From: a virus
Virus record (IMG/VR): IMGVR_UViG_3300047558_000360
Span: 1 to 29,646 of that record
Strand: one strand, 5' to 3'
Length of the DNA: 29,646 bases
Shown here: piece after piece, positions 24,401 to 29,646 of the stretch
Position numbering within the stretch: position 1 is the first letter of the stretch
How the letters are laid out: every line of letters starts with the position of its first letter
Translations under genes and position numbers: made by a program
Notes under the pieces: model-generated
What the model was told of the DNA's origin: nothing
Databases searched by the model: none
What the model saw: only the letters and a program-made list of their open reading frames with translations

Positions 24401-24685
24401 CCTTTGGAAATGTGTAGTGGAATGGAGAAGTTTATCAGTGGATTGGCAATTAGAGTTGCATTGATAAACATATGTAATCTACCTAGACCAAACTTCTTAG
24501 TAATTGATGAAGGATTTGGTACTTTAGATAGTGAAAACCTACAATCCTTATTTATGGCTTTTGCTTATCTAAAAACACAATTTGAATTTGTGATTGTTAT
24601 TTCACATATTGATTCTATGAGAGATGTGGTGGACACTCTTTTAGAAATTAAAAAAGATAACGGATTTAGTTCCGTTAAGTTTTAA
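21494..24685 (+). CDS. Fused Mre11/SbcD-like nuclease and Rad50/SbcC-like ATPase (gp47-gp46 fusion)
   Basis: A single intact frame of 1063 residues that joins two proteins separate in T4 (gp47 and gp46), which resect DNA ends for recombination-dependent replication and host DNA breakdown. Residues 1-350 are a calcineurin-like phosphoesterase with LADLH (Asp14, His16), LAGDIAHA (Asp52), TGNHD (Asn87, His88), HGP (His158) and MGDIH (Asp192, His194), all metal ligands present. Residues about 385-1063 are the SMC-type ATPase: Walker A APNTQGKSS (Lys420), long coiled coils (about 570-720 and 750-930), a zinc hook CEFC (Cys738, Cys741), ABC signature MCSGMEKFISG (Ser975) and Walker B VIDEGFGTLD (Asp1005, Glu1006). 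The hook CxxC suggests dimerisation as in Rad50. It sits behind a host-type promoter and its end overlaps the convergent regulator gene by 11 nt. Confidence 0.95.
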   Translation: MKLDNVKYIYHLADLHIRNLKRHKEYREVLNKFLSDVDSQNLENSVIYLAGDIAHAKTEMSPELVREITWFFTECAKRKPTYVITGNHDCNLNNKDRLDVLTPICDNLSLPNLFYLRDTGVYQITDDITFTVYSILDKQENWPKGKDVSGNKKICFFHGPVDAARTDIGYVVSSNNFTPDMFDGFDMVLMGDIHKRQVVQQRDKANGKPIVVYAGSTVQQNHGEYLENHGYLLWDVENETFEEYNIHNDYGYLTIDIVNGVIPQWVHDEIGTKLPKQPRLRVRFSDTEVSDIKLVAAELQQMFKVNEITITKQDTLNSLKSKNRNARNLAGNIKDVNVQNGLIREYLERQFLLDDETLNKVIEINNGVNLRVTHEDTDNILWIPKSFEFSNMFSYGEGNKINFENARGIIGLFAPNTQGKSSLFDALSFCIFDKCSRAFKATHIMNNQKDTFSCKFNFEIDGVNYFVVREAHTTKSGNVKVNVNFFRIVDGSEESLNGEERRDTNDIIRKYLGTYEDFVMTSLSLQGNNALFIDKSQSERKDILAQYMGVNVFDKLFDIVNEDNKEAAVLLKNFKKDDFSQKLGDLETSITTDTIKFDNLIEKKDDLEHDKTEIERELSKLESQIVQTAITIDLDDETKRLNSFSSSLETNKEKLGKMETQLTEAKGIIVQLEEQKKELSTFSINGTEIDIEYAYNDWKDKQKDLSEAERKYDTAKQYLDAANQKIAHLDDHKYDPNCEFCCDNVFVKDAMKAKESLEELETTVDHTLDDVLGINNTLELLKGVDEAYKTYTDKEKEIVNTTTLVSKIKEYIARTQLDIKNCEDGITKATSNIEEYHRNKEQIELNKQLRKNIADTKEIINGVKKEVKRLGDTILELNTKISKAKQEKEGIEANIKKVKELEETNKLYDYYLDATKRDGISYELISKTLPTIEGEINNILGQIVEFSMNLQMDGKNVNAYINYGDSRKWPLEMCSGMEKFISGLAIRVALINICNLPRPNFLVIDEGFGTLDSENLQSLFMAFAYLKTQFEFVIVISHIDSMRDVVDTLLEIKKDNGFSSVKF
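24650..24677 (-). terminator. Hairpin terminator for the minus-strand regulator gene, possibly bidirectional
   Basis: A perfect 7-bp stem TAACGGA/TCCGTTA (24658-24664 with 24671-24677) with a 6-nt loop. Read on the minus strand it begins at the regulator's stop codon and is followed by TC and six T residues (24655-24650), a standard intrinsic terminator. On the plus strand it is followed by a weaker T-rich tract (24680-24683 and on), so it may also slow transcription leaving the nuclease gene. It lies inside the last codons of the 21494 gene. Confidence 0.65.
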
Positions 24686-24860
24686 TTCTTTCCGCCGGTA
24701 GTATATTTCTAACTTTTGATGTGGTTCGTATTTTTTCTTTAATTAGATTAGATACGAACCTACTCATTTTATATCCTCTCTCATCACAATAGTCTTTTAA
24801 TGCGGTATGAACCTCTTTTGGGAGTTGTAACATAGCATATCTGTCAGATTTCTTTATCAT
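24675..24860 (-). CDS. Ribbon-helix-helix (Arc/CopG-like) DNA-binding regulator
   Basis: The only minus-strand gene, 61 residues. It has the ribbon-helix-helix plan: a short strand (DRYAMLQLPKEV, about 6-17), helix A (HTALKDYCDERG, 18-29), a turn (YKMS), helix B (RFVSNLIKEKIR, 34-45) and a basic tail. Such proteins bind DNA as dimers, inserting the strand pair into the major groove of tandem repeats. It is convergent with the nuclease gene (11-nt overlap) and divergent from the tail fibre gene. A TATTTATA box is correctly oriented 26 nt upstream and 10-bp tandem repeats cover its leader and start codon, so autoregulation is likely. Unlike the other minus-strand frames here it has a recognisable fold, promoter and terminator. 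Confidence 0.8.
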   Translation of the reverse strand: MIKKSDRYAMLQLPKEVHTALKDYCDERGYKMSRFVSNLIKEKIRTTSKVRNILPAERIKT

Positions 24861-24888
24861 TCTTTAGATTTCTTTAGTATTTCCTTTA
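24847..24888 (-). repeat. Tandem 10-bp repeats at the regulator start, candidate operator
   Basis: On the plus strand GATTTCTTTA occurs at 24847-24856 and 24867-24876 with the variant TCATTCTTTA exactly between them (24857-24866), and a looser copy GTATTTCCTTTA follows (24877-24888). The core TTCTTTA thus repeats every 10 bp, one DNA helical turn, the arrangement that tandem ribbon-helix-helix dimers use. It covers the promoter-to-start region of the regulator and its first codons. A+T richness makes some repetition expected. Confidence 0.55.
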
Positions 24889-24894
24889 TAAATA
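24887..24894 (-). promoter_or_regulatory. TATTTATA box on the minus strand, putative promoter of the regulator
   Basis: TATAAATA on the plus strand, so TATTTATA in the direction of the minus-strand regulator, 26 nt before its start codon. This is the only minus-strand gene and its box is reversed accordingly, which argues that the motif is directional. It abuts the tandem repeats. Confidence 0.5.
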
Positions 24895-24905
24895 CATCAA
24901 AAATA

Positions 24906-24913
24906 TATTTATT
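24906..24913 (+). promoter_or_regulatory. TATTTATT box, putative promoter of the tail fibre gene
   Basis: A one-mismatch TATTTATA box ending 21 nt before the ATG at 24935, about 12 bp from the divergent box of the regulator. The 74-nt divergent region therefore holds both promoters and the candidate operator. Confidence 0.45.
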
Positions 24914-24934
24914 GAAAATACATTTCAATAATAA

Positions 24935-27900
24935 ATGGCAAAAATTAAAAAAACATCCCCCCTTCTAAACTTAACAGGATTTCAAACATTTTTAGTTGAT
25001 ACAAATCCTCTATCAGATTATTTTAGAATATCGGAATTGGGAGATTTATTAACTTCTGGAAAAAATGGATTCTTAATCGAAGGTTCTACTCACCTAAAAC
25101 CATCTACTGAAGTTAAAATTGAAATATTGGATACTGAAGGTAATCCGATATATGTTGAGCCAGGAAATGGTATACCAGAATATTACGAAGGATTATCAAA
25201 ATTAATATCGGTTCATGTTTATCAAGATACTCCAATTGGTATAGGTAAAATTACCATTTTGGGAGAATTGGAAACTTATATAGATGATAATGGATTTGTC
25301 CAATCAGTTCCAGATGATTGGAAAGGAGTTTATAATGTTAAATGGGAAAGGGATATTAAAATCAATAAAAATATTCCTAATGAATCACGAATTAGATTTA
25401 CAAGAAGACCGCAAGTTATAATCGAGGAATTAAATGAAAGTTTTTATTCAAGAGATTTAACTACTGCAACACAAACGGATGCGACTGTAAGAGGTATAGC
25501 ATTGACTCCATCCGAAGGAACATCCTATACTGGTTTTAGAGGAGGTGTAAGATATTTAATTCAAAAAGAATCGGGAATACCATTTAAAGATGGTGGAACT
25601 CGAATTACAATAAATGGTACATCATTAAACGATGTGGAAGTTGTTGAATATCTAAACGAAACAACATTAGTAATTCAGATTCCTTATACGGATTCAAATA
25701 ATGTAATTTCTAATTTTAGTGGAAAAACATATTCTTTAACATATCAATATAATAGTAACCCGGTAGCATCTTCTATATTAGGTTCTTTTGGTAGATTTGA
25801 AATTAATTATTTAGAAACTTTCGTTGGTGATGTTGAAAGAATAAAAGTATTTAAAAAATCGAGAGCATCAAATGTAGATTATGAAGTAATTCAAGATACA
25901 AGAGTAACATCTGCAGAATTATTGACAACAATTGTTTCTGGATCAAATATAGATACCGGACACTTTAGTGCATCATATGAAGGTGGAAAAAATTGGAATG
26001 AATTTTGGGTAACTCAAAGTAATGCGGGTAATATATTAGATTCTTCTAAAATTTATAGAGCAGTAAAATTACAAAATAATAGATTATCATCAAATTTGGG
26101 TGATAATATTCGTTTGGAAAGTGGTAGTGAATATACTTTAGAATTTTACAATTATTATGAAACATCTTCTAATCAAAAATTAGATACTTTAAAAGTTTAT
26201 TTAACTTCTACCGAAAGAAGTGGTAGTGGTATAGCAAATTATGTACTTACTCAAAGTATTGATATATTAAGTGGTTCAAATGAAAGAAGAAGTGCTAACA
26301 AAGTTAGTTACAATTTTTATCCATCTATAACTGATAATTGGACGGTTCATTTTGAAGCAGATAATACAACTGCTAATTCATATTGGCATGTAGGAAGTGT
26401 GAGTTTGCAAGCTGCTCATGAAGCTGGATTCTCACCTGATGAATTTCAATTTATAATTCCTGTTAATAGAAACTTAGAAAGAGAAACATTTGATTTTAAA
26501 TTTGAATTTTTTGATATCAATAATAACTATGTTCCTATTACTACGACTTATCCAAAAACATTTCAAAGTGGTAATATTGGATTAATTGATAAAAATATTA
26601 TAATAGATACCGATAAACAATTTTTCAATTTCTCTTCATCATTAGAAGGATTACCATCCGAACAAATAATAAACATTACCGGAACAAAAAATAGAATATT
26701 AGGTAATTTATTAATTACTTCCCAGGCATTTGATACGGGAGGTATTGCAATCCCCGCCGCAACATATTCAAATGCAGGATATGCTTATCCAGGAGCACTA
26801 ACAAACTATAATGAAGATTTATATAGTTTATCAGCATCTTTGGATATAGCTAATTTTACGGGTTCATTGCATACTTCATCATTAGTTGATAGAATAACAT
26901 ATACATTAACTGAAACGGAATCAATACAACCTTTTGTAAAAAGATTTACAATAAGTAGATTGGTAGCGGGTGCAAGTGGGCAAGATGGTATTAATTCAAA
27001 GATATTATCAGTTTCAGCTAATACAAATCAATTTTTATATAAAGCTACTAACTTAGCATTAAACCCATCTGGTCAAACAATTTATATAGATGTTAAAAAA
27101 CAAAATTTATTATCAAGTTCAATAGAGCCGATAAGAATTAGTTCATCTTCAGCTTCGGCTCCTGCTATAAATTCAACATCGGGTTCTGAAGTTGGAGGAG
27201 TAACAAGATTTACATTAAATGGTTCACTATTTCCATATTCATTGGGAGAAGTTATATATGCCTTTACAGGATCAGATGAATTATTAAATCCATATTATGA
27301 TATTGTAAAGATAACACCTGTAAAAATATTAGATGGATTTTCGGTTATAGCTACAAATGAAAATACATCATTTGCTGCCACATCAACTGGAACAGTTTCC
27401 GGAGGATATGCGGCAAGTAGTGGTTCAATATTAGTTAAAGTAGGAAATGAACCAATAAATTATTCATCTACTTTTGTAACAAATTCATTTAGTGCAAGTA
27501 TTTCATCATCCACATCAGCGGGTATAAATGTAAATTCATTTAATGGTACTGATTATTCAATTTCAAATTTATCAATAGATAGTGGTTCACTTGTTATAGA
27601 TGTAAAATATAAAGATGGCGGCGGTACAATAATAAGTTCATCAAAAGAAATAACATATTCTAAAGTTAAAAAGTCGGCTCCATTAGTAACATTTAATATT
27701 GTAAATAGTAATCAATCAACTAATGCATATTCAAATGGAATACAAAGTGGTAGTTTTATTCCGGTTACAATGAGTGTATCGGAAACATATAATGGTATTA
27801 CCACAACATCCGTACCCACAACAATATCTGGAATATCGGTGCCAGCGGGAGCAGTAACATTTGGTATTAGTAGTAGTAAGCAAATTTTAACTGCATCTAT

Positions 27901-29646
27901 GGATTCGGTTTCATATGATTCTGGGGATATTATTCTTACCGGAACATATACGGATCAAGAAGGTAGTAGTAGAAATATTTCGGGAAGTGTTTCATTGGTA
28001 AAAGTTAAAAAGGCATCTCCTACTACATTAGCAATTTTATCATCGGAAACACAAACTATATTAAGTAGTTCTGCTGGATATGCAACACCTTCAACTTTTA
28101 CAATATCGGTAAATGAAGGAGGAACAAATTATACTTATGATGATACAGTTCCATATGCAAGTTCGAGTTTTAGAGTTTCGAGTATAAGTGGAGGTTCTAA
28201 TAGTAGTGGAACTATAACACCTACTACTCCATCATCAACTTCAGGAACGACTGTTTCACTTACTATTGCGTATGTTAATTCAGAAGGAACTGCAGGTACT
28301 ATAACAAAAACGCATAAGGTAGCGGTATCATTGGAAGGGCAAAAGGGTAACACCGGAGATCCTGGATCAAATGGTAGTGATGGTAAGAGAACTGCAACTG
28401 GAATGGTGCATTATCAAATTACCGCATCATCTGCACCTGCAACTCCATCTGCAACATCTTATAATTTTTCAACCGGAGTTTTCACTGGATTAACCGCAAA
28501 TTGGGGAACTGGTGCACCTACATATGCAAGTGGTAATAGTAACAAATATTGGTATGCAATTTATACAGTTGTGGAAACTACTGCTGGAGGAGGAACAGGA
28601 ACTCCAACATTCGGAAGCCCTACACAGGCTATTGGATTTAGTGGATTGGTATCATTCACCGCAGCTAATAATGTAAGTGATGGTTCTAACACTCTTTCCT
28701 TTGGTGTAGCCGGTGCCACTTTGATTAATGGTAGTAATATATCAACTGGAAAAATAATTTCCACAAATTATATTGCAGGTACTCCTTATACAACATCGGG
28801 TAGTATTATAGATTTAGATAATGGTAGAATTGCTACAAGAACTTTTTACATTGATTCAAATGGAGATGCAACTTTTAAAGGAACACTTTCAGCAGCGGGT
28901 GGAACATTTACAGGAAATTTATCCGCAGCAGGTGGTTCTTTTACCGGAGCATTAGTTGCAGCGGGAGGAACTTTTGCGGGTGATGTAACTGCAGCTGGTG
29001 GTAAAATTGGTGGTTGGACAATTGATAGTTCTTCAATATATGTACCAAATGCAATTTCATTAAACTCTTCAGCTAAAACAATTACGATAGCTGATACAAG
29101 TGGAGTACCGAGAGTTAATTTTAACACTAATACTGCATTCAGTTCATTAAGTGCTGGATTACCTACGACTGTAAGTGGAACTGGTACAAACTACAATTCT
29201 GGACCATATAGCCCTGGAAACTTTGATAGAAATTTAGGAGGTATGGCAAGTGTTAATAATAGAACTTACAATATTACTACAACTTGGACACAGGCTAATG
29301 GAACAACTGCATTAACAATATCAAGTGGTACTCCAAATACAATAGATGTTTGGTCTCAAATTGTTGTTGATAATGGTGTAACTACAACAGTTGTAGCTGA
29401 ATATAAAGATGGTGTAACATTTGGCAGTAGTGCCACTTGGGCGGCTATAAATAATAAGGTAGTTTCTACTACAATGACTGGTAATGGTAACACATGGACA
29501 GTTTATCAAAGATTTAAATGGACTTATCAAGGTACAACATCTTATACTGCAAATTTATATAACCAACCGGCAGTAAGTGTAACTTTAGCGGGAGCTAATT
29601 CATTCGTAGAAATTATAGCAGGTGGTATTCAAGTTGGTAGAGATTC
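24935..29646 (+). CDS. Tail fibre/host-specificity protein, 3' end beyond the window
   Basis: An open frame of 1570 codons without a stop, running off the right edge. The N-terminal about 170 residues (MAKIKKTSPLLNLTG..., with a VEPGNGIPEYYEGLSKLI block near 74-91) look like a virion-attachment domain. Residues about 170-800 are beta-rich, Ser/Thr/Gly-rich segments. About 805-1134 are three tandem Ig-like modules of roughly 110 residues whose ends are alike (KVKKSAP at 910-916, KVKKASP at 1023-1029, VSLEGQKG near 1131). A collagen-like run of six Gly-x-y triplets follows (1135-1152), and four 11-residue AAGG(T/S)F(T/A)G repeats lie at 1320-1363. These are hallmarks of a trimeric host-recognition fibre with a beta-helical shaft. 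The receptor-binding tip is presumably downstream. Confidence 0.9.
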   Translation, partial: MAKIKKTSPLLNLTGFQTFLVDTNPLSDYFRISELGDLLTSGKNGFLIEGSTHLKPSTEVKIEILDTEGNPIYVEPGNGIPEYYEGLSKLISVHVYQDTPIGIGKITILGELETYIDDNGFVQSVPDDWKGVYNVKWERDIKINKNIPNESRIRFTRRPQVIIEELNESFYSRDLTTATQTDATVRGIALTPSEGTSYTGFRGGVRYLIQKESGIPFKDGGTRITINGTSLNDVEVVEYLNETTLVIQIPYTDSNNVISNFSGKTYSLTYQYNSNPVASSILGSFGRFEINYLETFVGDVERIKVFKKSRASNVDYEVIQDTRVTSAELLTTIVSGSNIDTGHFSASYEGGKNWNEFWVTQSNAGNILDSSKIYRAVKLQNNRLSSNLGDNIRLESGSEYTLEFYNYYETSSNQKLDTLKVYLTSTERSGSGIANYVLTQSIDILSGSNERRSANKVSYNFYPSITDNWTVHFEADNTTANSYWHVGSVSLQAAHEAGFSPDEFQFIIPVNRNLERETFDFKFEFFDINNNYVPITTTYPKTFQSGNIGLIDKNIIIDTDKQFFNFSSSLEGLPSEQIINITGTKNRILGNLLITSQAFDTGGIAIPAATYSNAGYAYPGALTNYNEDLYSLSASLDIANFTGSLHTSSLVDRITYTLTETESIQPFVKRFTISRLVAGASGQDGINSKILSVSANTNQFLYKATNLALNPSGQTIYIDVKKQNLLSSSIEPIRISSSSASAPAINSTSGSEVGGVTRFTLNGSLFPYSLGEVIYAFTGSDELLNPYYDIVKITPVKILDGFSVIATNENTSFAATSTGTVSGGYAASSGSILVKVGNEPINYSSTFVTNSFSASISSSTSAGINVNSFNGTDYSISNLSIDSGSLVIDVKYKDGGGTIISSSKEITYSKVKKSAPLVTFNIVNSNQSTNAYSNGIQSGSFIPVTMSVSETYNGITTTSVPTTISGISVPAGAVTFGISSSKQILTASMDSVSYDSGDIILTGTYTDQEGSSRNISGSVSLVKVKKASPTTLAILSSETQTILSSSAGYATPSTFTISVNEGGTNYTYDDTVPYASSSFRVSSISGGSNSSGTITPTTPSSTSGTTVSLTIAYVNSEGTAGTITKTHKVAVSLEGQKGNTGDPGSNGSDGKRTATGMVHYQITASSAPATPSATSYNFSTGVFTGLTANWGTGAPTYASGNSNKYWYAIYTVVETTAGGGTGTPTFGSPTQAIGFSGLVSFTAANNVSDGSNTLSFGVAGATLINGSNISTGKIISTNYIAGTPYTTSGSIIDLDNGRIATRTFYIDSNGDATFKGTLSAAGGTFTGNLSAAGGSFTGALVAAGGTFAGDVTAAGGKIGGWTIDSSSIYVPNAISLNSSAKTITIADTSGVPRVNFNTNTAFSSLSAGLPTTVSGTGTNYNSGPYSPGNFDRNLGGMASVNNRTYNITTTWTQANGTTALTISSGTPNTIDVWSQIVVDNGVTTTVVAEYKDGVTFGSSATWAAINNKVVSTTMTGNGNTWTVYQRFKWTYQGTTSYTANLYNQPAVSVTLAGANSFVEIIAGGIQVGRD
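28337..28390 (+). repeat. Collagen-like Gly-x-y run in the tail fibre gene
   Basis: Six consecutive Gly-x-y triplets (GQK, GNT, GDP, GSN, GSD, GKR; residues 1135-1152). Short collagen-like helices of this kind are common in phage fibres and serve as trimeric connectors between modules. Confidence 0.8.
28892..29023 (+). repeat. Four tandem 33-bp (11-residue) repeats in the tail fibre gene
   Basis: Units at 28892, 28925, 28958 and 28991 each encode AAGG followed by (T/S)F(T/A)G or, in the last, KIGG and three further residues. The third codon positions differ between copies, so the DNA repeats are diverged while the protein pattern is kept. They precede an IGGWTIDSSSIY motif seen in phage fibre shafts. 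Confidence 0.85.

Noticed and set aside
28892-29023. Possible CRISPR-like or intergenic repeat array
   Set aside because: The 33-bp units have no spacers, are in frame within a gene and encode an 11-residue fibre repeat.
28135-29530. Four minus-strand frames inside the tail fibre gene
   Set aside because: They mirror the repetitive Thr/Ser/Gly/Ala-rich fibre sequence (Pro/Val-rich on the complement), including the 33-bp repeats; no independent signals.

Overview
The window is a stretch of the genome of a tailed, contractile-tail (T4-like myovirus) bacteriophage. It is strongly A+T-rich, coding density is very high and almost all genes lie on the + strand. Recognisable T4-type parts are the baseplate wedge proteins gp25 and gp6 next to a GH19-type lysozyme domain, a DnaG/gp61-type primase, a thymidylate synthase and an SbcCD-type (gp47/gp46) recombination nuclease. 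Genes have no Shine-Dalgarno-like leader but A-rich ones, and two junctions carry a TTTG-N20-TAnnTTT(G/A) promoter of the kind used by Bacteroidota. The host is therefore most likely a member of the Bacteroidota; this is inference, since no host gene is present. No tRNA, CRISPR array, integrase or transposase was seen.

Layout. (1) 1-7680: baseplate block: end of a protein with a GH19 lysozyme domain, a small coiled-coil protein, gp25, gp6, then four structural proteins of uncertain role, five of the junctions being 1-nt TAATG stop/start overlaps. (2) 7708-12690: one giant 1660-residue tail/baseplate protein with a LamG-like region. (3) 12759-14639: two structural proteins forming a unit with two upstream TATTTATA boxes and a strong UUCG-loop terminator. 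(4) 14712-16454: a structural protein sharing its C-terminal domain with the previous gene, and a small unknown. (5) 16476-18452: accessory cassette of a GIY-YIG (SegE-like) endonuclease and two SGNH/GDSL-fold proteins. (6) 18442-21442: primase, single-span membrane coiled-coil protein, thymidylate synthase, cupin, 59-residue unknown. (7) 21494-24685: fused Mre11-like nuclease and Rad50-like ATPase. (8) 24675-24860: the only minus-strand gene, a ribbon-helix-helix regulator with a tandem 10-bp repeat over its start. (9) 24935 to the window end: the first 1570 codons of a modular tail fibre gene that runs off the right edge.

Regulation. An 8-bp box TATTTAT(A/T) precedes nearly every start that is not tightly coupled to an upstream gene in the structural region, and also the minus-strand gene in the correct orientation, so it is probably the phage's own (late) promoter element. 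The nucleic-acid genes instead lie behind host-type promoters at 17715-17746 and 21443-21474, each associated with a DNA dyad. This suggests an early/middle programme read by host RNA polymerase and a late virion programme read through the phage-specific box, with the ribbon-helix-helix protein as a candidate switch next to the tail fibre gene.
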